DNA of 64,000 nt. It comes from Sepiola atlantica. Lineage: Eukaryota; Mollusca; Cephalopoda; Sepiida; Sepiolidae. Shown here piece by piece: positions 33,674-44,454 of the stretch. The notes beneath the pieces were generated by a model, which saw nothing but the letters and a program-made list of their open reading frames with translations, had not been told where the DNA came from and ran no database searches. The stretch is from NCBI GenBank assembly GCA_963556195.1, contig CAUVYP010000244.1, forward strand, positions 3,906,001 through 3,970,000. The letters are read 5' to 3'. The number at the start of each line of letters is the position of its first letter. Positions within the stretch are counted from its first letter, which is position 1. The translations under genes and the position numbers were made by a program.

Positions 33674-34735
33674 CACCCCCATGATCATCAAAGGTCATAT
33701 TGCCCATCACATAATCTTGTGCCCAAATCGGCGCATTACGTTCCCTCCGCGGTCTTTGCATCGCGACCGCCTCACCTTCATGTCTGGTGCTTACATCTCC
33801 ATCGTTTACTTGGACCACACGCCTCAAATCTAAAATATGCCGCGGCATCCCATCGACACTCAAGTTGTTAGGGGATTGCACTCCAGTAATCATTCCTCTT
33901 CTCCATTGCGTTGTACATCGAGCATTTGGTGGCTTCACCCAAACCTCTTTTCCTATTTGGATTCTGGTTGGTCCTCGCTCTTCGACTTCTGAGGATATAT
34001 CTCTTGGATGTCGCCATTCATATTTAAAAATGGATCTATGTGGCACTGTCTCGTCCCTCTGTCTGACCTTGGGTGCCATGTTGTACCAGAATGTGGCCTC
34101 TTCGGGTGATATCCCTGGTCTCTCAGCTATCGCTTTCACTGTCCGATGATGTCGCTCTACTATTCCATTTCCTCCGGGCCTATAGGCTGCCCTGTAATAT
34201 CTTTTTATTTTCCATTTTTCTAGCATTGTCTGGAGACGTTCTGAGCGAAAAACCGTGCCATTGTCCATTATCACCTCCATTACCGGACCCCTTTTAGCAT
34301 CACCTTCTCCAATTCCTCTGTAACCGCAGTTGCCGTCTCCGCATGTAACTCCCTCCATATTGCTAGTCTCCCAGGCCCACAGTCAATCATTGACAAGTAT
34401 GCGGCCCCACGATAGTGTGTTATGTCAATAGCTAATCTTGTCCAATTATTTGAAGTTCCAATTTCACCAGGATCATGTATATTCGGGGCAGGATCGATTG
34501 ATTGACATCGAACACAGTTCCTGACCACTCTCTGAACTTCCTCCCGTCTTATAAGTGGATCAACTTTCCGCACCAAATATAATGTTCTATCCACTTCCAT
34601 GTGGTGCATGCAATGCAACTCTTCTAGTTCTCCGGTTCCTAAACAGCATAACGGGACCTCTTCTTTCTCAACTAACCACCGTTTCTTTATTCGGGTTAGC
34701 GCATCTGCTTTGTTTCTCTGTGAAGGCACACACAC
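33669..34735 (-). pseudogene. integrase of the nested gypsy element
   Basis: 34735-34280 carries the zinc domain (H-x3-H in LHCMHHME, CVRC), the first catalytic Asp in RLAIDITHY and the MIDCGPGRLAIWR block. A frameshift near 34290 leads to 34358-33669, with Asp in VIMDNGTVF and Glu in GNGIVERHHRT, then a C-terminal domain with KEVWVKPPNARCTTQW. The stop is at the polypurine tract. All D,D,E residues are visible, but the frame is broken. Confidence 0.88.
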
Positions 34736-34744
34736 TGCCTTTAT

Positions 34745-35930
34745 TCACAGTCCAAATTCGGATATTAACTCTCCAAGTATTCCCAATCTTCGCTTTACGA
34801 TCATTTCTCCAGCACCCTTGGTTCTTATTTTTCCACTCTCCTCCACTGTAGAGTTCACCCAACTTAGTACCGTTGCTGAATTGGTCCTTATTTCAATCTC
34901 TCTCAATCCCCATTTTATGGCTAAATTGACGCCTTTCAAAACAGCATCGAATGTGGCCACGTTAATGTGATTGCAGTCATCTTTTCTTCTCAGCCATGCT
35001 GCATCTTCCGCCACCAAACCACCAATATCCAAAACCACGCCTGTTGCAATACTGCTTGCATCACACCACACTACTCCTATTTTTGTTTCAGGTATGTGCC
35101 AAGCTCCACTAACTGGGTCCTCCTTCTCTACATCAGTTAGAATCTCCTGTATTACTTTGACAGTTTTGCCATCAACTCTTTCCTCCCAGTCTACTCCACT
35201 TGCTCTTCTTTTAACATAACTGCATACCAGTCGCAGCCATGCCGCAACTGGATAGTTCCCCAACAATTTGCCGCAGATAGAGAATAACTGCCGCCTATTC
35301 ATTTCTTTCGTCATCTCCGGGACTTCGTTGCCCCTTTTGAACATCAGCTCACCCATCTTTCCTTTCATCAACTTAAGTCCCAGTGCCGCTCCGCCGTCCA
35401 AGGATTCAGGTTGCTTTGCTGTCAGCCAAATCCCTTAAGATGTTCCACCACTTCCTCTGTCGATACTTTTGTCACATCTATGATTATGTCATCAATGTAC
35501 GAATCAGTGGCCTCCTTTGTCTTATTTCCTTTCATTAACACAGTTTTTAGAATGGCTGCCATAATTTTTGGTGCAACATTAAGCCCAAATCCTAACCGTG
35601 TCAGACAGTAGGTTTTTTCTTTATAGCAAACTAGCTGGTACTGCCATAGCTCTTTTGCCACGTGTAGTTGCAAGTAGACAGACTTAAAATCGCAGTTCCT
35701 CCTGCCAACCGCCTCCATAACGGTTCAATTCCCGAAAATCTAACACTGGCCTCACTTTACCTTTTGTGTCCTGGACTACTGCCATCAACGGTAACACACC
35801 ATTTTCTTAATCCTTCCATGGTAAGAGAATACCATCTGCTATTCATCTTTCCACTTCCTTCTCGAACTCTGAATTTTTCTCACTGTCCAGGGAATTCTTA
35901 TAATATTTTACTTTGTTCTGCAACACTGGA
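34745..35930 (-). pseudogene. RT and RNase H of the nested gypsy element
   Basis: 35930-35720 holds the RT N-terminus (KGKVRPVLDFRELN) with two stops, one at an expected Trp (VER-stop-IADG). 35718-35422 has FGLNVAPKIM and intact YIDD (coding about 35488-35500). A frame change near 35405 leads to the connection and RNase H domain, with WCDASSIATGVVLD, INVATFDAVLKGVNLAIKWG and IEIRTNSATVLSWVNS; one catalytic Asp appears as Asn in RTNSA. It ends near 34745. Confidence 0.85.
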
Positions 35931-36456
35931 TGCTCTCCCATCCATTTCCATTTCCCTGTCCATCTCTCTCCATCAAAATCCGCCTGCAAACGTTCGGCTG
36001 ATGGGCAGCTACGGCACAGTGTACATCTCCAAACTTGACCTCAGTTTTGTTGATACTCACACCTCCCATCTCATAGATCACATCCATTCCAATTATGACA
36101 TCAATTCCGTCAATCATGTGATCCATCAGAATCACTTCCACCTTCACTCGTACCCCAAATACTTTCATTTCCACTTGCTGGGCTCCCTTACATTTTACGT
36201 CCCGACCGTCAACTGTTTTTATCGTGCCACTTCTACCACACCTACTCACAAGTTTGGAGTTAAGTAGAGTGGTGGTGCATCCAGTGTCAACAAGTGCCGT
36301 CATTACAGCAGCATTTACTGCCATTTTTATCATGGGTAGAGTTCCGTACTGCACCTTCATTCTGTTTCTAGGGTAGCTACTGGCGCAGAAGCTCCCCTTT
36401 GCTCGTTTCCCTGAGCCAGAGAACAATATCTCGCAATGTGCCCAATTCTTCCACAC
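35908..36456 (-). pseudogene. aspartic protease region of the nested gypsy element
   Basis: Contains ALVDTGCTTTLL (active-site DTG, about 36285) and the flap and C-terminal ILMDHMIDGIDVIIGMDV motif typical of retropepsins. It overlaps gag in another frame, a common frameshift arrangement. The frame is lost at about 35930 on entering RT. Confidence 0.8.
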
Positions 36457-37110
36457 TCATAGCACCTTACTCTGACTCTAGCTGGCTCCGTGCAATCTTT
36501 AATAAGATGTGGTCCTCGACACCTAAAGCACCGAATGCTTGAAGATTCTCTTTGAGTCTCATTTTTCAGTGTAGTTATTTGTGCACTCGCTGCCACCGTC
36601 CCAGTATCTCGCATCCTCTTGCTAACCAATAGCCATGCAGTCGGTATCAGTCGACTAACATCCAGTCTCTCCAAGTGATGCAATTGTTGCAGTGCCACAG
36701 ATACGTCATCTGGAAATCCTGTGATGAACGCGAGTTTTGCTGTCTGATCCAGACCTATCCCTACGTATCCAGCTAATCCAGCAAATCTTTTGATATTGTT
36801 GGCATAAACATTCACCGATTCTCAAGTCCACCTGAATCGTTTCAGTTTTTCATAGGCTTCGAAAGGACCTTCAGTGAATGCTGTCACCAATCTCATCTCT
36901 ATCATTTCTGCATCTAATTGGTCTGTATCACTCAACTCGAGGTAGAGAGCAAGCGCATCCCCATGTAGAAAAAGTGGAATGAAACTAGCCAGGTCTTGTA
37001 CTCTCTGTAGTTTCGCCACCAGTTTTACTTTTTCATCCACCCGACTACATCACCTTCTCCACTAAAAGGCGATATCACATCCTTGCTCAAACTTATTTTT
37101 CCGGACTCCA
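36357..37110 (-). pseudogene. gag of the nested gypsy element
   Basis: Starts near an ATG at about 37110 (MESGKISLSKDV). It shifts frame near 37040 into the capsid-like segment, with an in-frame TGA at about 36820 where a Trp is expected (RWT-stop-ESVN). The nucleocapsid has two knuckles, CFRCRGPHLIKDC and CYECGRIGHIARYC (coding about 36425-36535). Gag would form the particle and bind RNA. Overlaps the protease frame at its end. Confidence 0.85.
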
Positions 37111-37137
37111 TATTCTCCTCTTCGCGCCGAGATAGCT

Positions 37138-37337
37138 TGTAATCCAAACTTAAATAAAAAATAATATTGGATTTTCTTCATCTTCACCGACAATTGCAAT
37201 CTCCAATATTAAAAGTTCTCTCTCCAATCTTCACTCTCTTCTCTTCCAAACTCAATTCACTCTTCAGTCAAAAACGTTCGGTTTTTATATTGTTTAACCC
37301 ACCACATATGCAAATTATTGCTGTATCTTAAATCACA
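37138..37337 (-). repeat. 5' LTR of the nested gypsy element
   Basis: Reads TGTGATTTAAG...GGATTACA on the minus strand, with CATATGTGGTGGG and ATATAAAAACC promoter-like sequence. Followed internally by AGCTATCTCGGCGCGAAGAG, in the position of a primer-binding site and leader. Confidence 0.92.
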
Positions 37338-39889
37338 TTTACATATAACAATATAATCATAAATAAGAGCATTCTTTGTTACATCACTGGGATATAACAG
37401 AGAACCTCTGTTAATCCCTTGAAAATGCAGGTTTACCTCTTCCGCATCATCTTTTCCAGATACTAATTTCTTGCAGCTATTGAATTTCATTTTCTTAAAA
37501 ACTGCATAACAGCAATAACCTGCTAAGTATAATATAACAGGAAGTACTTCTCTGCATTGATTAACATCATCATCTGTTATATCTATGTTAAATTTATAAA
37601 CATCTAACTGTTGCTCCCTTGCCATTTCATCCCAGTTAGCTTCTTGTAAATTCTTCAAATCAATAGTTTGGTTATTAAGTGGCAGGCTCAGTTTTAATAC
37701 TGACAACATTCTGAGTTTCTTCTCACATTCAAATACTTGACGTATAGAGACATTATACTGATCCCCACTAAGTTGCCGGTACTGGCGAAACCTTGCCTCA
37801 AGGTTATCTGTTTGAAACTTGCCAGGTAATATAAACGTTGTGTTCATTTCTTTTATGCAATATTTAGTTAGTTCAAGAATTGCATATGATGTATGATGTA
37901 AAGCAGTGTAAGTTTCCTTTGTTAATTTCCCAGTTCCATGCTATTCCAACATTCTAACTAGTCACAGAATAGAGAGAGAAATCTATAATTTTCTTCATTT
38001 AATTTAAGTGGATTAGCATATTCATTGTTATGCCGACAACCTTTATTTGGTGTCTTTACATTCATTTTTGTCCACCAAATATAAAATATCTTCATGTATT
38101 CTGCAGTTTCTGCAAAGTTGGCCAAACATTTCTGTTTTCCTAAGGTCAGCAATCCCTGAATAGTGTATTCATTGAAAATTTGCAGAACCAACGTAACATT
38201 TTGCCTTTCAAGATTAGTGGGAGAAATGGCCTTTGAAGTTAATTTGTTACAATATTTCAAAAGTGATTGAGATTCCAGGTAATAAAGTTTGTGTAAGCTA
38301 GAAAATGGGGCACTTTGGATGTTATCTAATTCATGATTTCTATTATGACAAAACTTTGGGAACATCATGCATTTACTTGCATCTTTTTGGCCAAGCCAGT
38401 TGTTTCTAATGCATTTTAATATATGTACTGAGTCGAATAAGAAGAAAAAAGGCCTAGAGTTTCGCACTGGATGTGGATATACAATTGAAAGCGTTGCTGG
38501 GCTACAAAAGAAAGACATAGCCTTTTTATTTATTGCATTATTATCTGTTATAACAGATAATACTCTAAAGCCTATCTCCTCTATACCAATGATTAAACGT
38601 TTGATTATATCAAATAAGTTCTCAGATCGAAGACATTTAGTTGGCATAACGTGCACAACATCCTTATATTGTGAGAATACACTGCTAAGCATAAAAGCAT
38701 ATGCACTTGTTGCAGCTTCATTGATATTGTTGGCTAAGCCAACAACATTACCACCCTTATAATCAAAATAAGGTTTTAGATGAATTTCATCAACAAGTAA
38801 AGATACTGTGATATCTTTCTGCACTAGTAACTTGAACTTACTTTTAATATACATAAGAAAATTGTTATCATGTCGTTCAACTACAGGATTCATAGAGGTT
38901 GATAAGATTAGTCTTCTGATGGTCGAATAACATGGTAAAATTACATTTTTAGTATCTCTTAACAGTATGTACCCTCTAGGGGAGCAGTTATATAACAAGG
39001 AAGAAAATATCATCATTTCACTCGAATAATTAAACGTATTCTGTGTCATTATGTTTATCTGTTCGTATATGAATTTAATTGCATTGAAATATTTAAATGA
39101 TTCATCTTGCACTAAGAACAGAAATTACAAGATTAATTTTAATATAGAAATTGCATTTTGAGGTTTAGTTTGCTGTTCTTCTATGTCCATTTTTCCATGT
39201 TCTCCATCAAAATGTGTAGAGTATTTTCATCAGTTATATGTTTAGGAATCTTATACTCCCCTATAGTATTCATTTCCACATCACTGCAGAATACATTTAC
39301 TACTAAATCAGATGCAATTACCAGGAACAGTGTGATTTTGGGACATGGATATTTGCTAATATGGCATATAATAAGTCTATCTTTTTGCCTAATAATGCTC
39401 CAATTTCGATCAAGAAAATTAAATTTTTTTTCTATGACTTCAAGAGTTCTGAACATCTTCTCTAGCGTATATGCTATATCAGCAGCAATGCTTTCACTTA
39501 AAGCACGTTTAAATGCAGAATTTTCAAGTCGTACTCTTTTAGAATCTGATGACTCTCTGAAGCTTGTCGACGATGCAAATAAATATGGGGGGGCAGTTAG
39601 GCAGAATTCGAGGGATAGCACCGTTTCGGAGATATGGTTTCTGAAGTTTAACAGTAATGGTTCAACCTGTTTTGGAGTCAAATGCGGATGCCTCTCTATT
39701 TATGTCCTCGGGTCGAAAATGAAGTTCACAAACCTGAAGAAATAATTTAAAATACAAAAGATACCATTATTTAAACTTCTAACCCAATCGACCGGAACTA
39801 ATTCAGACTTTGAAATTTGTTTAAAAATTATACAAAAAAAAGTTCAATGTTAACTGTTTGTTTGATAATAGAATCACCAACTCCTATCT

Positions 39890-40300
39890 TGCTATTAAGA
39901 CATAGGTACGTGCAAAATCAAAGTCCGATCCCCAAAATGTAAAAACATTTTGACCCTCCCTTCACCTAAAAAATCACAAGAATTCAGGAAATCAATCAAT
40001 TTTAATGAATTTTTCAATATTTATTAATAAACCAAAACAGGAGATGTAGTGAAACTATTTTTTTTTTAAATCTTAGTGAAAATGTATTATTTTTTTTTAA
40101 CAAAATACACCATCACTAAAGGTATATTTTTATATATATATAAAAAATCCATGAATGTTTTTTTAATGAAAATAAAGATCTGTATATGTTTAAAAATTTG
40201 TTTTTTAACTATTTCGTATATATTATGAAAAATGCCCTTAAACTCTGTGTTAATGAAATTATTATAACTCGAAAAAAAATTTTTTTATTTATTTATTTAT
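39890..40300 (-). repeat. dispersed repeat, inverted copy of 17770-18190
   Basis: Starts with GGTACGTGCAAAATCAAAGT, matches the 17.7-kb repeat in reverse order and stops at TATAACTCGAAAAAAAATT, where the LINE tail begins. The rest of the repeat resumes at 43120. Confidence 0.8.
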
Positions 40301-40403
40301 TTTAACAAAGTTCACCCCAAACAAGGCAGGCCACCACTGTAGACGTAAGGGGCTACTGAGAAAAAAAAGAGGGGAGAAGGTTGGGGGGGGGGGGGGGGTC
40401 AAC

Positions 40404-41020
40404 CTAAATTGGGATCTGCGCAGCGAGATGTCTGTTTACATTAGTTTTAAATTTCTGCATGTCTGTACTGTCGGGGAAACAGGGGGCAGGGAGGGAGTTC
40501 CAGAGGCCAGCAGCACGAGGAAAGAAGCTATTTGAGTAGAAGGTTCTCTGACATCTGGGGACCTCCACAGTGAATGGATGAGATTTAGTTGATTGTCGAG
40601 TTAGTCTAATGAATTTACGTCGAGGGGGTACCAGAGTAGCCAATTCATCGGAGCATAATCCACTGAAGTATTTGTAAAACATTCACAAGGATGCTACATT
40701 GCGGCGATGGGACAGGGACTGGAGCTTGGCTGACAGTGAGGGACCTATTAGGTTGGCGATTCTTTTTGGACCTTGTCAAAAAGGGAGATACTAGTAGATG
40801 ATGCATCAGCCCAGATGTGACAACAATACTCCATGCATGGGTGGATGGTGGCTTTGTAGAGATACCGGATAATGTCAGGTGTGAGGATTTTACTAGCCCG
40901 GTAGAGGGAGCCAACCTTCTTTGAGGCAGCCTTGGCAATGTCTTCAATGTATTCATGTTACCTGTGAAGGTTAGGCCGAGGACTTTGAATGATGAACTCT
41001 CAGGTAGGGTGTTATTAACC
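40404..41020 (-). pseudogene. LINE C-terminal domain
   Basis: Runs from TLPESSSFKVLGLTFTG through a frameshifted cysteine/histidine-poor helical domain to RRKFIRLTRQSTKSHPFTVE and FPRAAGLWNSLPAPCFPDS, ending HLAAQIPI. Homologous tails occur at 58900-59940 (minus) and 62000-62440 (plus). Function in these LINEs is not well defined. Confidence 0.8.
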
Positions 41021-41960
41021 ATGACAATCGGTGGTTGGAGAGGTTTCTTGTAGTTATTGAAGGAAAGGAGCTTTGTCTTAACGGCATTAAAAGTATAGAT
41101 CCCTGGGGTACACCAGCATTTATGTCATGTTGCTTAGATGAACGGCCATCGAGGACAACCTGGATTTTTCTTTTGTCTAGGAAGGATCTAATTATATTAA
41201 GTAATTGCCCAGTAATACCGTATGAGTATATTTTCAGGAGAAGCCCTTTATGCCATACCTTGTCAAAGGCCTTGGATATATCAAGCGCTACCGCCCTAGC
41301 TTCTCCTGCCTTGTCAAGTGTATGATACATGCGTTCAGAGATGACTGTTAGGATGTCTGCAGTAGATCGTGCTTGTTTAAATTTATACTGGCGGTCATAT
41401 AGAAGTTTAGCATTATCTAAGTGCCGTACAATCGCTAGATTGATTAAAGATTCAAAGATTTTAGCAAAGATCGGAAGCAGACTGATTGGACGATAGTTCT
41501 GAGGATCGGTTCTATTCCCATAACTCTTGTAGACTGGTACCGCAGAGGCAATTTTCCAGCTATCAGGGAAGCAAGATTCAGCTAGGCATTTATTGAAGAG
41601 AGGACAGGGGCCAGTTCAGCAGAACATTTCTTTATTACCATTACAGGTATAAGATCAGCCCCACAAGCTTTGGAGGTGTCAAGGTTTTTTATGATGTCTC
41701 TGACCTGGGATGGGGTGATAACCAGGTTATCAAGTGTGGCTTCGGACCACAATGGGAAATTGGGGAGGGGGTTGTTATCTGAATCCAAAGTAGAGTTAGA
41801 AGCGAAGTGCTGGGCAAGTAGTTCAGCCTTATCAGTGGCTGTGCATACGACATCATTGTGGTTTGATAGTGGGGGAATCGTTTATTGACAATTATTCACT
41901 ACACTATTGTAGATTTTCCAGAAATCTCGAGTACCTAGTTTCTGTGACTGGATGAATTTT
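40990..41960 (-). pseudogene. LINE reverse transcriptase with deletion of the catalytic block
   Basis: Pre-RT SQVRDIIKNLDTSKACGADLIPVMV (about 41660-41720), a frameshift at about 41600, then AVALDISKAFDKVWHKGLLLKI and HDINAGVPQGSIL. Immediately after GSIL the sequence jumps to the FNAVKTKLLSFNNYKKPL segment near 41090, so the roughly 100+ residues carrying YADD are absent. A TTTTAATGCC-like junction suggests short homology. Dead. Confidence 0.82.
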
Positions 41961-42089
41961 TTGTTAACTCATTATACCTTCTCTTCGCTTCACCTATCAC
42001 GGCATTGCAATTATTTCTTGACTCTACAAACTCATGTCTATTAGTAGCTGACTTATGGTAGCCGAATTTACGGAATGCTTATTGCCTCT

Positions 42090-42718
42090 CAGAAATGTCA
42101 GATGCACATTCCGAGGTGAACCATTGAGGGGAGTAGGGGCTTGCTAAAGAATTTTCGCAGGGGAACATAGGCTTGAATGCCTGCTTTGACCCATTCAGTC
42201 AATTCGTTTGCACACTGGTCGGCAGCGAGTGAGAAGGTTTCCCTCCATAGGGCGTCACTGATGTATTGACTCGAAATCAGCCTGCTTGTAGTATCTTGTT
42301 GTTTTGAGCAACGGTTCATCAGCTTTTGGACGACTTTTTAGGGTGATATGTACCATTAGCACAATGTGATCAGCATTCCCGAGTGGGCTATGAGCTTTCG
42401 TCACACAAGCCTCGGGCATTGAGGTCAAGAAAAGGTCTAGAAGTGAGGCTTGTTTGTCTACTCGATGTGGGATGCGGATCGGAAAATCGACAGTCTGAGA
42501 GAGAGAGTGAGCTAAGGAGAAATTATACGTAGAGTTGCCGGCTGCGTCAGTAAGGCTGGAGAATCCCAACCAGTCGCGGTGGTGGGCATTAAAATCCCCA
42601 AATACATGTATCTGGGCATTCGAGTCAATTAAGAGTGCTCTATCTATGCTTTCAGAGACAGAGTTTAGCAGAGTACAGTTCTGGGTCGACCGGGAGCGAT
42701 ATAAGAAATATAGGTAAT
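42090..42718 (-). pseudogene. LINE apurinic-type endonuclease, C-terminal half
   Basis: Begins YISYIAPGR and includes HVFGDFNAHHRDWLGFSS (catalytic Asn), then LDLFLTSMPEACVTKAHSPLGNADHIVLM (catalytic Asp/His end). The frame is lost around 42255. This domain nicks target DNA. The N-terminal catalytic Glu part is missing because of 5' truncation. Confidence 0.85.
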
Positions 42719-42740
42719 TGACGCTGTCAATCTAAAGCAC

Positions 42741-43125
42741 ATGTAATCTTGGTTAATTAACGATATTATCATGTTAACATGTAGTCTTGGTTAATTAACG
42801 ATATTATCATGTTAACATGTAATCTTGGTTAATTAACGATATTATCATGTTAACATGTAGTCTTGGTTAATTAACGATATTATCATGTTAACATGTAGTC
42901 TTGGTTAATTAACGATATTATCATGTTAACATGTAATCTTGGTTAATTAACGATAGTATCATGTTAACATGTAATCTTGGTTAATTAACGATATTATCAT
43001 GTTAACATGTAGTCTTGGTTAATTAACGATAGTATCATGTTAACATGTAATCTTGGTTAATTAACGATAGTATCATGTTAACATGTAATCTTGGTTAATT
43101 AACGATATTATCATTGTTAATTAAC
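42741..43125 (+). repeat. 38-bp satellite, about 10 near-identical copies
   Basis: Unit CATGTAATCTTGGTTAATTA followed by ACGATATTATCATGTTAA. Only two positions vary (GTAAT/GTAGT and GATATTATC/GATAGTATC). It starts at the LINE 5' end and merges into the dispersed repeat at 43107-43190 through GTTAATTAACGATATTATTA. Confidence 0.97.
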
Positions 43126-43190
43126 GATATTATTATTGAATAAAGCATTGTTTAATCAATATTTTTGGTGAAAATATTGATTAAATATGC

Positions 43191-43739
43191 CGTTATTATT
43201 TCATTAATTTGATCTACAAAAGTACAGAGAAAAGATAAAATATACTACACTTAATAAGACATCAAAAATATAATTAAAAAAAAATGGAAACAATAATTAT
43301 TGGCTATACACTACTTTTTTATCAAATAATGAATAAGTAATTCAGACTTTTGATTTTTTATATAATTTTTAAAAATTCAAACTCACTACACTATATTTAG
43401 TCGGTGTAAACATATCTCGCTTTATTGCGTGTATCCATATTGGTGTAATTCTTCCTCTTTTAGAAATCCAAACACTGAGACAGTCAGTTTATTTTTCATA
43501 ATTGCCCTCGCAATGAGGAACGATGCATGCAGTAGGCATTTTAACTTTGTGAATTATGAAATTAAATTTAAAAAGGCGCGAAATTAAGTTAACCAACCAC
43601 AATGACGTCAGAGGGGGGGGGGCAAGAAGTTAGTTGCTTGGCCTTAATTGAATTTGCATGACTTCTTATTTTTTTAAAAATGCATATTTTTCATTTTCGG
43701 AGAAATTGCGTAGTAAAAAATAGTTGTCTGCCCCTTCTT
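43191..43739. other. AT-rich stretch, no gene seen
   Basis: 43120-43190 is the continuation of the dispersed repeat; beyond it AT-rich sequence with a G-run near 43612. TTAATTGAATTTGCAT at about 43648 is shared with 58.0 and 27.8 kb. Confidence 0.45.
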
Positions 43740-44365
43740 ACACAATTGGAGATCTTCTCAAATAAATTTTGGCTCGTGTTCCTATTCTGCATGAGTGCCG
43801 TTTCGGCACTTGTGCAGATGCGGTACACGAGCCAAAATTTATTTTAGAAGACTTCCAATGGTGTAAGAAAATAGAATTTAGGAAAATGAACAGTATATTT
43901 TTTCATTTCAAAACCAACAAAATGAAAAGTCCTCTTGTTTGGATTAACAGATTTTTGATTTTTTGTTATAGTTTAAAATATTAAATTATCGCAGAACATA
44001 ACATTTGTGAAAAAATTCTAGCTTCTCCGAAAATGGACGTAATCGACGTGAATGTCTTGAAAAATTTTAAGTTCTGCGATAATTTAATATTTTAAACTAA
44101 AAAAACCTAAAAAAACTGTTAATCCAAACAAGAGGACTGTTCGTTTTGTTGGTTTTGAAATGAAAAAAAATATACTGTTCATTTTCCCAAATTCTATTTT
44201 CTTCAATAAATGTTCTATCAATATACTAAAAAGAGAGTTGTCTGCCCTTTACACCATTGGAACTCTTCGAAAATAAATTTCGGGTCGTGTACCACATCTG
44301 CACAAGTGCCAAACAGAGTTATCTGCCCCTTCTTACACCATTAGAGCTCTCGTAAATAAATTTCA
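43740..44365. repeat. fold-back family A, alternating inverted arms
   Basis: 43750-43792 is inverted by 43797-43855 (AGTGCCG-TTTC-CGGCACT centre). 43797-43990 is inverted by 44040-44310 through blocks ACACGAGCCAAAATTTATTT, AACAGTATATTTTTTCAT and TTTAAAATATTAAATTATCGC. A fourth arm starts at 44310. Related arms are at 18355-18450 and 57528-58140. Non-coding. Confidence 0.85.
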
Positions 44366-44454
44366 GCCCGTGTTTAAAAACTATTTTTAATCTTCTATAT
44401 AAGATTGAATATCTGTATGTTTGTGTGTGTGTGTGTGTGTGCCCTATAGAAAAA
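44366..44454. repeat. (GT)n microsatellite and flank
   Basis: Short (GT)n run at about 44418-44440 joining the fold-back to the tandem array. Confidence 0.85.

Larger units (their letters stand above)
33472..37337 (-). mobile_element. gypsy-type LTR retrotransposon (3,866 bp), decayed
   Basis: LTRs at 37138-37337 (5') and 33472-33673 (3') begin TGTGATTTAAG and end GGATTACA on the minus strand. TSD TTTAC is seen at 33467-33471 and 37338-37342. Order gag-protease-RT-RNase H-integrase. LTRs differ by about six or seven substitutions and a 2-bp indel over 200 bp, so this copy is older than the 7.3-kb gypsy. It sits inside the transposase relic. The integrase is the same family as the fragment at 1-1096. 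Confidence 0.95.
33320..39681 (-). pseudogene. P-element/THAP9-like transposase, split by a gypsy insertion
   Basis: Minus-strand transposase in pieces. 39681-39181 is an N-terminal region without a visible THAP zinc finger. A frameshift near 39190 and a TAA near 39118 precede the long catalytic segment 39112-37958: LLVDEIHLKPYFDYKGG, then VITDNNAINKKA, then DSVHILKCIRNNWL, matching the conserved D-containing blocks of the P/THAP9 RNase H-like fold. A stop and frameshift near 37950 follow. 37900-37343 then gives GKFQTDNLEARFRQYRQLSG and CEKKLRMLSVLKL. The gypsy element 33472-37337 interrupts here, and the C-terminal residues resume at 33466-33320. These enzymes cut and paste DNA. At least three lesions besides the insertion make it dead. 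Terminal inverted repeats were not found. Confidence 0.85.
40290..42735 (-). mobile_element. 5'-truncated APE-type LINE (Jockey/Nimb-like)
   Basis: Order on the minus strand: endonuclease C-terminal half, RT, C-terminal domain, 3' UTR and (TAAA)n tail at about 40285-40312. The 5' end is truncated within the endonuclease at about 42735, where a satellite starts. RT has an internal deletion removing the YADD block. Clade name is by recall; the C-terminal SHPFTVEVPRCQRTF and FFPRAAGLWNSLP motifs are shared with fragments at 59-60 and 62 kb. Confidence 0.88.
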
